Positions 16,977 to 30,539 of a stretch of 64,000 nucleotides of DNA are shown here, one piece after another (the stretch's first letter is position 1; each line of letters begins with the position of its first letter). The notes under the pieces were generated by a model. The model did not search any database, was not told where the DNA came from, and was given only the letters and a program-made list of their open reading frames with translations. Both the position numbers and the translations under genes were made by a program. The DNA is from Streptomyces pyxinicus (GTDB taxonomy: Bacteria; Actinomycetota; Actinomycetes; Streptomycetales; Streptomycetaceae), in NCBI RefSeq assembly GCF_024753135.1, contig NZ_JANUGP010000018.1, positions 1 to 64,000 on the forward strand, given 5' to 3'.

Positions 16977-17867
16977 CTACCGGGTGTCCGGGGAGTGGAT
17001 CATCGGCGGGTGCGCGGGGTCGGGGACGCGGTCGCTCCAGCCGCCGGGGACGGTGCGGCCCTGCTGGGCGCGGAAGCGGACCGGGGCGAGGCCGACGCGG
17101 CGGGTGAACAGGCGGGAGAAGTAGGCGGGGTCGTCGTAGCCGACGCGGCGGGCGACGGCGGCGACGGGCAGGTCGGTGCCGGCGAGCAGGTCCTTGGCGC
17201 GGCCGAGGCGGATGCCGAGCAGGTAGTCCTTGGGGCTGCACCCGGCGGCCCGGCGGACGGCGCCGCGCAGTTCGGCGGGGGTCATGCCGTGCCGGGCGGC
17301 GTGGTCGGCGACGCTCATCGGGGTGCAGGCGTCCCGGGCGAGGGCTTCGAGCACCTGGTCGCCGTCGGGGGCGAGGTCGGCGCGGGCCCGGCGCAGGGCG
17401 ACGAGGAGTTCGTGCACGGCGGCGCCGGTCTCCACCTCCAGCAGGGGGTTGCCGCGACGGGCGGCGCGGGCGATGCGGGCGATCACCGCGCGCGGGGCGG
17501 CGGCGTCGGAGAGCGGGACGACGGGCCGCTCGGGTTCGATGTAGCCGAGTTCGGTGTAGGTGGCGGTGGCGGGGCCGGCGAAGTCGACGAAGCCCTCGTC
17601 CCAGCCGGTGTCCGGGTCGGGCCCGTAGTGGTGGGGCACGCCGGGGGTGAGCCAGAGCAGGGCGGGCGCCGTGACGGTCGCCCGGCGGCCGTCGGCGCCC
17701 CGGTACCAGCCGCGGCCGGCGCTGATGACGACGGCCACGTGGTGGCCGAGGGTGCGGGGGCCGACCGTGGGCAGCGCGCCGTGCTGGAGGCCGACGCCGA
17801 GACAGGCCAGGCCCAGCCGGTGGTGGGCGGGGCCGGGGCTGAGGAACCGCATCCAGGTCTGGTACAC
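16977..17867 (-). CDS. AraC family transcriptional regulator
   Basis: 296-residue regulator with an N-terminal cupin-like effector domain (HHVAVVISAGRGWYRG ... LTPGVPHHYGP) and a C-terminal double helix-turn-helix (about residues 195-290; second HTH VAAVARRVGYDDPAYFSRLF). The GTG at 17867 has GGGAGGAG seven bases upstream; the frame is open further up but unconvincing. It is divergent from a GH35 beta-galactosidase across 143 bp, so it probably senses a galactoside or related sugar and controls that gene. This is inference from position. Confidence 0.9.
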   Translation of the reverse strand: MYQTWMRFLSPGPAHHRLGLACLGVGLQHGALPTVGPRTLGHHVAVVISAGRGWYRGADGRRATVTAPALLWLTPGVPHHYGPDPDTGWDEGFVDFAGPATATYTELGYIEPERPVVPLSDAAAPRAVIARIARAARRGNPLLEVETGAAVHELLVALRRARADLAPDGDQVLEALARDACTPMSVADHAARHGMTPAELRGAVRRAAGCSPKDYLLGIRLGRAKDLLAGTDLPVAAVARRVGYDDPAYFSRLFTRRVGLAPVRFRAQQGRTVPGGWSDRVPDPAHPPMIHSPDTR

Positions 17868-17946
17868 CGGTGCTCCTCCCGGGGCCGTTGCTGAATCCAA
17901 GGGGTGGGCGCGGGCGCCGGTGGGGGGCCGGTGCGCGCGGGTGCGT

Positions 17947-17974
17947 TTGTCCAAGCGGTGCCGATCTTCGTCCA
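17947..17974 (+). promoter_or_regulatory. direct repeat in the AraC / beta-galactosidase divergent region
   Basis: TTGTCCA at 17947-17953 and TCGTCCA at 17968-17974, 21 bases apart start to start. Tandem half-sites two helical turns apart are typical of AraC-type regulators, but seven-base matches can arise by chance in this base composition. Confidence 0.35.
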
Positions 17975-18010
17975 TGGCGCCGGGCCACCGCCAGGGGTGA
18001 GGCTGGGCGC

Positions 18011-19762
18011 ATGAGCGAGTTCACGGTGGGGGAATCGGAGTTCCGGCTGGACGGGCGGCCGGTGCGGCTGCTGTCCGGCGCGTTGCACTACTTCCGGGTG
18101 CACGAGGACCAGTGGGGACACCGGCTGGCGACGCTGCGGGCGATGGGCCTGAACTGCGTGGAGACGTACGTCCCGTGGAACCTGCACGAGCCGGTCCGGG
18201 GGCGGCACCGGGACGTCGGGGCGGTGGGCCGGTTCCTGGACGCGGTGCGGGCGGCGGGCCTGTGGGCGATCGTGCGGCCGGGGCCGTACATCTGCGCCGA
18301 GTGGGAGAACGGCGGGGTGCCGGCCTGGCTGACGGGCGAGGCGGGCCCCCGCGCGCGTACCCGGGACGCCCGCTGGATGTCCCCGGTGCGGGACTGGTTC
18401 GGCCGGCTGCTGCCCGAGATCGTCCCCCGGCAGGCCGACCGGGGCGGGCCGGTGCTGATGGTGCAGGTGGAGAACGAGTACGGCAGCTACGGCAGCGACA
18501 CCGGCTATCTGGCGGAGCTGGCCGCGCTGCTGCGCGCGGAGGGGGTGACGGTGCCGCTGTTCACCTCGGACGGCCCCGAGGACCACATGCTGACCGGCGG
18601 CTCGCTGCCCGGGGTGCTCGCCACGGTGAACTTCGGCTCCCACGCGCGCGCGGCGTTCGGGACGCTGCGCCGGCACCGACCCGGGGGGCCGCTGATGTGT
18701 ATGGAGTTCTGGTGCGGCTGGTTCGACCACTGGGGCGGCGAGCATGTCGCGCGGGACCCGGGCGAGGCCGCCGGGGCGCTGCGGGAGATCCTGGAGTGCG
18801 GCGCGTCGGTGAACCTCTACATGGCGCACGGCGGCACCAGTTTCGGGGGCTGGGCGGGGGCCAACCGGGGCGGGGAGCTGCACGAGGGGGAGTTCCGGCC
18901 GGACGTGACGTCGTACGACTACGACGCGCCGGTGGACGAGTACGGCCGCCCGACGGAGAAGTTCCACCGCTTCCGCGAGGTGCTGGCGGACTATGCCGAC
19001 GGACCGCTGCCGGACCCGCCCCCACCGCTCGCCGTCCTGGAGGCACCGGCCGAGGCTGCGCTCACCGGCTGGGCGCCCCTGGACGCCGTACTGGAGGCGC
19101 TGGGCGGCCCGGAGACCGTGACCCCGATGCCACCGGCCTTCGAGGACCTCGGGGTCACCCGGGGCCTGGTGCGGTACGCGGTGGACGTGCCCGGGCCCCG
19201 GCAGCCGTACCCGCTGAGCGTGCGCGGGCTCCGGGACCTCGCCACGGTGTACGTCGACGGCGAGCCGGCCGGGGTGCTGACCGAGGCGGAGCCGGGGCTG
19301 AAGGCGCCGGTCGCGGGCCCCGCGCGCGTGGAGCTGTGGGTCGAGTCGCTGGGGCGGGTGAACTACGGGCCGCGCGGTGGCGAGCCGAAGGGCCTGACCG
19401 GCGGCATCCTGCACGAGCGGCAGTACCTGCACCGGGTGCGCGCGCGGGGCCTGGACCTGGACGCCTTCGAGGAGGGCGTGGCGCGGGTACCCTTCCGGGA
19501 TCTCCCCGAGGGGGGCGGGCCCGGCCTGTACCGGGGCACGCTGACCGTGCGCGGCGCCGGGGACGCGCGGCTGGAGCTGCCCGGCCGGACCCGGGGCTTC
19601 GCCTGGCTCAACGGCTTCAACCTGGGCCGCTACTGGTCCGCGGGGCCCCAGCGGTCCCTGTACGTGCCGGGACCGGTGCTGCGCGAGGGCGCGAACGAGC
19701 TGTGGCTCCTCGACCTGGCGGAGACCGAGGCGGACCGGCCGCCGCGACTGCTGCCGGTGTGA
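18011..19762 (+). CDS. glycoside hydrolase family 35 beta-galactosidase
   Basis: 583-residue retaining beta-galactosidase, no signal peptide, so probably cytoplasmic. The TIM-barrel part carries LSGALHYFRV and WENGGVPAWL. The acid/base is E156 in QVENEYG and the nucleophile E232 in CMEFWCGWFDHWGG. The C-terminal half holds the beta-sandwich domains, ending in WLNGFNLGRYWSAGPQ. It is divergent from an AraC regulator. Natural substrates may be beta-galactosyl oligosaccharides or glycans; lactose is not implied. Confidence 0.92.
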   Translation: MSEFTVGESEFRLDGRPVRLLSGALHYFRVHEDQWGHRLATLRAMGLNCVETYVPWNLHEPVRGRHRDVGAVGRFLDAVRAAGLWAIVRPGPYICAEWENGGVPAWLTGEAGPRARTRDARWMSPVRDWFGRLLPEIVPRQADRGGPVLMVQVENEYGSYGSDTGYLAELAALLRAEGVTVPLFTSDGPEDHMLTGGSLPGVLATVNFGSHARAAFGTLRRHRPGGPLMCMEFWCGWFDHWGGEHVARDPGEAAGALREILECGASVNLYMAHGGTSFGGWAGANRGGELHEGEFRPDVTSYDYDAPVDEYGRPTEKFHRFREVLADYADGPLPDPPPPLAVLEAPAEAALTGWAPLDAVLEALGGPETVTPMPPAFEDLGVTRGLVRYAVDVPGPRQPYPLSVRGLRDLATVYVDGEPAGVLTEAEPGLKAPVAGPARVELWVESLGRVNYGPRGGEPKGLTGGILHERQYLHRVRARGLDLDAFEEGVARVPFRDLPEGGGPGLYRGTLTVRGAGDARLELPGRTRGFAWLNGFNLGRYWSAGPQRSLYVPGPVLREGANELWLLDLAETEADRPPRLLPV

Positions 19763-19774
19763 GCGGGTCCCGCC

Positions 19775-19780
19775 TACAGT
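19775..19780 (+). promoter_or_regulatory. -10 element of the HExxH protein gene
   Basis: TACAGT with CTGCCG 18 bases upstream; the predicted start point gives a leader of about 28 bases containing GGGGG eight bases before the GTG at 19816. Confidence 0.4.
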
Positions 19781-19815
19781 GGAGGGGGTGTTCCAGCGTC
19801 TTTGGGGGTGCGGAC

Positions 19816-20700
19816 GTGGCCGACGGCGGACCGGTCGAGCACGGCTTCCCGCACCTGGAGACGGTACGGGCCGCGATCACCGCGCTGTACCGGCGGCTGT
19901 CCTACGACACCGTCAGCACGTTCTCGGCCAGCCTGGCCCCGGCCGACGTGGCGTTCCGCGACATCGACGACCTGCACCTGGGCGCGCAGCGGGTGGCCCG
20001 GGAGGTCGTGCGGCACTTCCGGCTGCCGGACGCCCGGCTGATCGTCGGCTTCCGGGAGATGACGCACGCGGCGAACGTCGAACTGACGGCGGGCCCCGAG
20101 TACTTCGTGGAGCTGAACGACCGTTTCCGCACCCACCGCCGGGACATCGGCGCGGCCCTCGCGCACGAGGTGGCCCACGTCTACCTGCACCGCCTGGACC
20201 TCGCCTTCCCGACGACGGCGGAGAACGAGATCCTCACGGACACGGTGACGACATATCTGGGCGCGGGCTGGCTGCTGCTGGACGCGTTCCGGCAGGACGG
20301 GGTCTCCTCGCAGAAGCTCGGCTATCTCACCCCGGAGGAGTTCGGCTACGTCCTGGCCAAGCGGGCGCTGCTCTTCGGCGAGGACCCGGCGGTGTGGTTC
20401 ACCAGCGCGGAGGCTTGCACCGCCTACACCAAGGGCCTGGCCCGGGCCCGCCAGGACACCCGGCAGCCACCCCTGACCGCGGCCGGCTGGGCGGCCCGGC
20501 GCCGCTACGCCCACGACCGCCGGCACTCCCCCGCCACCCAGCCGACGGCCCCCTACACCTTCTCCCCCGACCCCGACTCCGGCCACCTCCGCGTCTCCTT
20601 CCCCTGCCCCACCTGCCACCAGCGCATCAGGGTCCCGGTACGGGGCCGGGTCAGGGCACGGTGCGGGTTGTGCCGGACGGTGCTGGAGTGCGACACCTAG
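19816..20700 (+). CDS. HExxH putative metallopeptidase with C-terminal zinc ribbon, function unknown
   Basis: 294-residue soluble protein. HEVAH at residues 117-121 (in AALAHEVAHVYLHR) is a gluzincin-type zinc site; E136 and E138 in TTAENEILTD lie at the right distance to give the third ligand, followed by TDTVTTYLGAG. The C terminus has two Cys pairs, CPTC and CGLC, that look like a zinc ribbon resembling the chaperone or nucleic-acid ribbons. I do not recognise a named family. No signal peptide, so it probably acts in the cytoplasm. It follows the beta-galactosidase by 53 bp but has its own promoter-like element. It ends three bases from the convergent VWA gene. Confidence 0.8.
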   Translation: MADGGPVEHGFPHLETVRAAITALYRRLSYDTVSTFSASLAPADVAFRDIDDLHLGAQRVAREVVRHFRLPDARLIVGFREMTHAANVELTAGPEYFVELNDRFRTHRRDIGAALAHEVAHVYLHRLDLAFPTTAENEILTDTVTTYLGAGWLLLDAFRQDGVSSQKLGYLTPEEFGYVLAKRALLFGEDPAVWFTSAEACTAYTKGLARARQDTRQPPLTAAGWAARRRYAHDRRHSPATQPTAPYTFSPDPDSGHLRVSFPCPTCHQRIRVPVRGRVRARCGLCRTVLECDT

Positions 20701-20703
20701 GGG

Positions 20704-21444
20704 TCACCCCGCTCTTTCCGGGTCACCGCCCACGATTCCCGCGGCCCGCGCGGCCATGAGCCAGTGCGGGAACTCCGCGACGAGCCGGTCGTACAGCGCG
20801 TCGTCGGAGACTCGGCGCGGGTCCCGGCCGGCGTGGAAGAAGCCGGCGTTGTCCACGACCCGGGTGGCGGGCACCGGCAGTTCGTCCAGACGGCGCAGGA
20901 AGTCGAACTGCGCGCCGTCCGGATCGCCGAAGCCGACGAACTGCCAGAACAGCGGCAGCCTGGCCGCCTTGCACAGATAGCGTTCGGCGGCGGCCCGGCT
21001 GGTGGGGCCGCCGTCGGTCTGGAAGACCACGAAGGCGGGGTCGGTGGCGCCGCTGTCGAGGTAGTGGTCGATGACGGCGTCCATCGCCAGGTGGTAGTTG
21101 GTGCGTCCCATGTGCCCGAGCCCGGCGGCGATCCGCTCCATGCGGCCCTCGTGAGCGCCCAGCTCGATGTCGGCGACCGCGTCGACGTCGGTGGAGAAGA
21201 ACACCACGGGCACCCGGCCGTCGTCGTCCAGGTGCGCCGACAGCCCGAGCACCCGCTCGGCGAGTGCCTGCACGGTGCCGTCCCGGTAGTACGGCCGCAT
21301 CGAGCCGGAGTGGTCGACGACCAGGTAGACGGCGGCGCGCAGTCCGTCCAGGCCGTGCTTGCGCAGCGACACCCCGGCGGATCGGTAGGCGCCCACGAGG
21401 GCGGGCGCGGCCTCCAGCACCTTGTCCAGACTGATCGCGGCCAT
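20704..21444 (-). CDS. VWA-domain protein (TerF-like)
   Basis: 246-residue protein made almost entirely of a von Willebrand factor A domain. The metal-ion-dependent adhesion site is visible: DHSGSM at 44-49, T in MGRTNYHLA, and D in FQTDGGPTS. This form is common in tellurite-resistance (Ter) type neighbourhoods and in Streptomyces stress systems, but no ter genes are present here. The ATG at 21444 has AGGGGGG six bases upstream. It lies 182 bp downstream of gltD on the same strand, separated by a hairpin. Its role is unknown. Confidence 0.82.
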   Translation of the reverse strand: MAAISLDKVLEAAPALVGAYRSAGVSLRKHGLDGLRAAVYLVVDHSGSMRPYYRDGTVQALAERVLGLSAHLDDDGRVPVVFFSTDVDAVADIELGAHEGRMERIAAGLGHMGRTNYHLAMDAVIDHYLDSGATDPAFVVFQTDGGPTSRAAAERYLCKAARLPLFWQFVGFGDPDGAQFDFLRRLDELPVPATRVVDNAGFFHAGRDPRRVSDDALYDRLVAEFPHWLMAARAAGIVGGDPERAG

Positions 21445-21591
21445 GGTGTCCCCCCTACGGCTGTCCAGGGGGCGAGCCTACGCCGTGGTCCTCGAACCCG
21501 GACATGCGGCGGCGCCCGCCCTGGTGTCCGGTCGGGGACGAGTGGGCAGGCGCCGTCGGCGGGGGTCCGGGGGTGTCCCCTGGAGGACCCG

Positions 21592-21611
21592 CCCGTACGC
21601 CTTTGTACGGG
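21592..21611 (-). terminator. hairpin after gltD
   Basis: CCCGTAC / GTACGGG with a 6-base loop, 16 bases after the gltD stop on the minus strand. No U-run. Confidence 0.5.
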
Positions 21612-21626
21612 ACGTTCTGGGGGCCG

Positions 21627-27678
<6,052 letters not shown>

Positions 27679-28093
27679 CGGCTCTCCCGTCGTCGTCATG
27701 TGGCATGTGGCAGGTGCCGAGGGACGACGTTGGCCCTCTGCGGAGTGCAAAATTTCGTGCAGGTTACATGATGGGTCGGTTCTCGGGAACCGGATACTGC
27801 ATTCCAACATGCGGACACCACAAGGTCGGTGACCGTGTGGCGCACGGGGCGGCGCGGGTGCCGCGCGGCGGCGGCGAAACAGGTACGGGGGCGTCGCGGA
27901 CGAGATCGGTCGGATCGGTGTCCGTCGGACCCGGGGGGCGGGGAGGGCGTCGTCGGCCCCCTCCGCGGGAGGTGCTGCGAGATACGGCAGGCGTCATTGC
28001 CCGCGGTGCTTACGGCTCATGCCCGATGGGCGGGCCCTCGAAACCAGCAAGTAACAACTACTTATACAGTCCCTTGCATAAGTACCGTCTCGC
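27679..28093. other. 415-bp gltB upstream region, no gene
   Basis: No open frame here has coding character. The gltB side (27700-27830) should hold the gltB promoter; GTTAC at 27763-27767 is the only match to half of a GlnR-type site. Bases 28046-28096 are distinctly AT-rich for this genome and contain the inverted repeat listed separately, just after the stop of the VIT gene. Confidence 0.5.
28059..28084. repeat. AT-rich inverted repeat at the 3' end of the VIT gene
   Basis: TACTTAT / ATAAGTA, perfect 7-bp arms with a 12-base spacer, inside a ~50-bp AT-rich island. It may be an unusual terminator for the minus-strand VIT gene or a protein-binding site; the AU stem is weak for a terminator. 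Confidence 0.45.
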
Positions 28094-28825
28094 TTATCCT
28101 ACGGCCGTTCCGAACAGGACGCCCAGGGCGTACGTCACACCGGCCGCCGCACCGCCGAGCGCGAGCTGCCGCAGACCGCTGAACCACCAGGTGCGCGCGG
28201 TCACCCGGGCCACCACGGCACCGCAGCCGAAGAGCCCGGCGAGGGCGAGCAGCACGGCGGGCCACAGGACGGTCGCGCCGAGCAGGTACGGCAGCACGGG
28301 CAGCAGGGCGCCGAGGGCGAAGGAGCCGAAGGAGGACACGGCGGCGACCAGCGGGGAGGGCAGGTCGCCGGGGTCGATGCCCAACTCCTCGCGGGCGTGG
28401 ATCTCCAGGGCCTGTTCGGGATCCTCGGACAGCTGCCGGGCGACCTGCCGGGCCAGCTCCGGCTCCACGCCCCGCGCCACGTACAGCGCGGCCAGCTCGT
28501 CCTCCTCGTCCTGGGGGTGCTTGCGCAGCTCACGGCGCTCGACGTCCAGCTCGGCCTGGACCAGCTCACGCTGGGAGGCGACGGAGGTGTACTCGCCGGC
28601 GGCCATGGAGAAGGCGCCGGCGGCGAGGCCGGCGAGCCCGGTGATGACGATCGTGTGCTGCCCGACGGAACCGCCGGCCACGCCGGTCATCAGCGCCAGG
28701 TTGGAGACGAGGCCGTCCATCGCGCCGAACACGGCCGGGCGCAGCCAGCCGCCGTTGACGTCGCGGTGGGTGTGGTTGTCGCGGTGCGCCTCGTGCAGCG
28801 CGGCCTCGGTGTCGATGATCGCCAT
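28094..28825 (-). CDS. VIT1/CCC1 family iron/manganese transporter
   Basis: 243-residue membrane protein of the vacuolar iron transporter family, which moves Fe2+ or Mn2+ out of the cytosol. The first helix motif NGGWLRPAVFGAMDGLVSNLALMTG is characteristic (split here by residues 24-48), with AAGEYTSVASQRELVQAE forming the start of the cytoplasmic metal-binding helices (Glu-rich; EDELAALYVARGVEPE). Three more hydrophobic segments follow near the C terminus. An iron box lies 13 bases before the ATG, so expression probably responds to iron. It is divergent from the ADP-ribosylglycohydrolase operon. Confidence 0.9.
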   Translation of the reverse strand: MAIIDTEAALHEAHRDNHTHRDVNGGWLRPAVFGAMDGLVSNLALMTGVAGGSVGQHTIVITGLAGLAAGAFSMAAGEYTSVASQRELVQAELDVERRELRKHPQDEEDELAALYVARGVEPELARQVARQLSEDPEQALEIHAREELGIDPGDLPSPLVAAVSSFGSFALGALLPVLPYLLGATVLWPAVLLALAGLFGCGAVVARVTARTWWFSGLRQLALGGAAAGVTYALGVLFGTAVG

Positions 28826-28837
28826 GCGGACCCCCGG

Positions 28838-28856
28838 GAAGGTTAGCCGAAGCTAA
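28838..28856 (-). promoter_or_regulatory. iron box (DtxR/IdeR/DmdR-type operator) of the VIT gene
   Basis: Minus strand TTAGCTTCGGCTAACCTTC matches the 19-bp iron-box consensus TTAGGTTAGGCTAACCTAA at 15 of 19 positions by eye. The TAACCT inside it can also serve as the -10 hexamer, 14 bases before the ATG, so binding would block the promoter unless the regulator acts positively. Confidence 0.7.
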
Positions 28857-28923
28857 CTTTGGACGAGTTCTATCTTTTGACAACCCAGAATCTACGCCGA
28901 TCATTCCCGCCCCGCCAGCAAGG

Positions 28924-28942
28924 AGAGCCTGGGCTAACCTGC
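28924..28942 (+). promoter_or_regulatory. partial iron-box-like site facing the ADP-ribosylglycohydrolase operon
   Basis: GGCTAACCT at 28932-28940 repeats nine bases of the VIT iron box; the full 19-bp alignment gives 12 matches. TAACCT may simply be the -10 of the operon promoter. Confidence 0.3.
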
Positions 28943-28949
28943 GGCTTTA

Positions 28950-28972
28950 TGGCTCATTGCTCATTTGAGCCA
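28950..28972 (+). promoter_or_regulatory. inverted repeat upstream of the ADP-ribosylglycohydrolase operon
   Basis: TGGCTCA / TGAGCCA, perfect 7-bp arms with a 9-base spacer. It lies just downstream of the likely -10 (TAACCT, 28935-28940), where a repressor site or an RNA hairpin would act. Confidence 0.45.
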
Positions 28973-28978
28973 CTATCT

Positions 28979-29060
28979 ACTCGGATGCCGAGTGGGTGAT
29001 GGACGTGCCCGGGAGGCACGCCGGAAGCCTTCCCGTGGGACACATCCGCAAAGGCGCGGA
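28979..29060 (+). promoter_or_regulatory. structured 5' leader (four consecutive hairpins) before the operon
   Basis: Four small stems in a row: ACTCGG/CCGAGT (28979-28993), CGTGCC/GGCACG (29004-29020), GGAA/TTCC (29023-29033) and TCCGC/GCGGA (29045-29060). AGGAGG and the ATG follow directly. I do not recognise a known riboswitch class. Confidence 0.4.
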
Positions 29061-29072
29061 AGGAGGCCACCC

Positions 29073-30539
29073 ATGGCAAGGATCGGGGACGCCGTCGGAC
29101 TGCGGGAACGGGCGCGTGGCGCGCTGCTCGGACTCGCGGTCGGCGACGCGCTGGGGGCGCCGGCGGAGAACCTGCGGCCCTCCGAGATCCGCGCCCGCTG
29201 GGGCCGCATCACCGGTTACGTCGCCGAGCGGCCGTGCGGCACGGACGACACCGAGTACGCGATCTTCTCCGGTCTGCTGCTGGCCCGGCACGGCTCGGCC
29301 CTGACGCCGGCGCACGTGGAGGCGGCCTGGCACGAGTGGATCGCGGACCGGGCCGAGGGCCCCTTCCGGGGCGCGGGCTTCAGCGAGCGCGGCACGCTGG
29401 AGAACCTGCGCCGGGGCCTCGCCGCGCCGATCTCGGCCCAGCACCGGCACGCCTGGAGCGACGGGCTGGCGATGCGGGCGGCGCCGTTCGGGGTCTTCGC
29501 CGCCGGGCGCCCCGGCGAGGCGGCACGGCTGGTGGCGGTCGACGGCTCGGTCAGCCACGAGGGCGAGGGCATCTACGGCGGCCAGGCGGTCGCGGCGGGC
29601 GTGGCGGCGGCGATGGCGGGGGCGCCGGTCCCGGTGGTGGTGGCCGCGGCCCTCGCGGCCATCCCGGACGACTCCTGGACGGCCCGCTCGCTGCGCCGGG
29701 CGGTGACGGTGGCCCACCGGGGCGAGCGCGCGGTGCGCTCCGCGGTCGTGATCGGCGGCTACCCGTGGACCGACCTGGCCCCGGAGGCGGTGGCCCTCGC
29801 CTTCGGGGCGTACGCGGCGGCCGACGGCGACTTCCGCGAGGCGGTGCTGACGGCGGTCAACATGGGCCGCGACGCGGACACCACGGCGGCGGTGGCGGGC
29901 GCGCTGTCCGGCGCGACGCAGGGCCTCGCGGCCATCCCGCCGGCCTGGACCACCCCCATCGGCCCCGCCCGCGGCCGCTGCCTCCCCGCGATGGCCGGCC
30001 ACCACATCCTGGACGTGGCCGAACTCCTGGTCCCGGAGGAGGGCGGGAAGTGGGGGGCGGGGGTGGTGCTGCCGGGGGTGGTGCCCGTGACGACGGCAGC
30101 GCTGCTACCGGACGCTGTGCCCGTGCCGGGAGCGGAGGCCGTCCCGGGGGCTGTGGCGGAGCCGTCGGGGGCGGCCGTACGGGCGGGTGGTTCGGAGGCT
30201 CTGCCTGAGTGTCCACCGGCAACGATCCCCGACGCGGTGGCTGCGGCCGGGGACGCCTTGCCGGGGGCTCGGCCCGCTGTGGAGGAGGAGTGCCTGGCCG
30301 GGGGTGTGAGGGAGGAGGAGCCGGGGGCAGCGCAGGCCTGGACGGCCGGTTCTGCCCAGGAGCCGCCTCCCACGTCCACTCTCCGGCCCACCGAGTCGGG
30401 TGGTGGGTGGGCGAAGGAGCGGGGGTCCAGGGGGCGGAGCCCCTTGGACGGGGCGGGCAGCGCCGGGTACCCCCACGGCGAAGGGCACCTGGTCGAAGCG
30501 AGCAACACCGGGCACCCCGGCAGCGAGGGTCGGCTGTGA
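29073..30539 (+). CDS. ADP-ribosylglycohydrolase family protein 1, with long C-terminal tail
   Basis: 488-residue protein. Residues 14-320 form an ADP-ribosylglycohydrolase (DraG/ARH) fold with the family metal motifs GDALG (24-28), TDDTE (57-61) and NMGRDADT (263-270). DraG-type enzymes remove ADP-ribose from proteins or small molecules using a di-magnesium centre. The ATG at 29073 has AGGAGG seven bases upstream. The last ~165 residues are low-complexity (Ala/Pro/Gly/Glu) and look disordered. Near the end they are encoded by a terminator-like palindrome that is otherwise intergenic, so the tail may be recent. It ends in a GTGA overlap with the next gene. First gene of a seven-gene operon. 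Confidence 0.87.
   Translation: MARIGDAVGLRERARGALLGLAVGDALGAPAENLRPSEIRARWGRITGYVAERPCGTDDTEYAIFSGLLLARHGSALTPAHVEAAWHEWIADRAEGPFRGAGFSERGTLENLRRGLAAPISAQHRHAWSDGLAMRAAPFGVFAAGRPGEAARLVAVDGSVSHEGEGIYGGQAVAAGVAAAMAGAPVPVVVAAALAAIPDDSWTARSLRRAVTVAHRGERAVRSAVVIGGYPWTDLAPEAVALAFGAYAAADGDFREAVLTAVNMGRDADTTAAVAGALSGATQGLAAIPPAWTTPIGPARGRCLPAMAGHHILDVAELLVPEEGGKWGAGVVLPGVVPVTTAALLPDAVPVPGAEAVPGAVAEPSGAAVRAGGSEALPECPPATIPDAVAAAGDALPGARPAVEEECLAGGVREEEPGAAQAWTAGSAQEPPPTSTLRPTESGGGWAKERGSRGRSPLDGAGSAGYPHGEGHLVEASNTGHPGSEGRL
30426..30450. repeat. terminator-like palindrome inside the tail of ADP-ribosylglycohydrolase 1
   Basis: GTCCAGGGG / CCCCTTGGAC around GCGGA. The core CCAGGGGGCGGAGCCCC also occurs at 58186-58202, where it is intergenic. 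Such palindromes are common after genes in Streptomyces. Confidence 0.6.

Noticed and set aside
27763..27778. GlnR-type site upstream of gltB
   Set aside because: Only the GTTAC half is present; the second half (GAAAC) is not.
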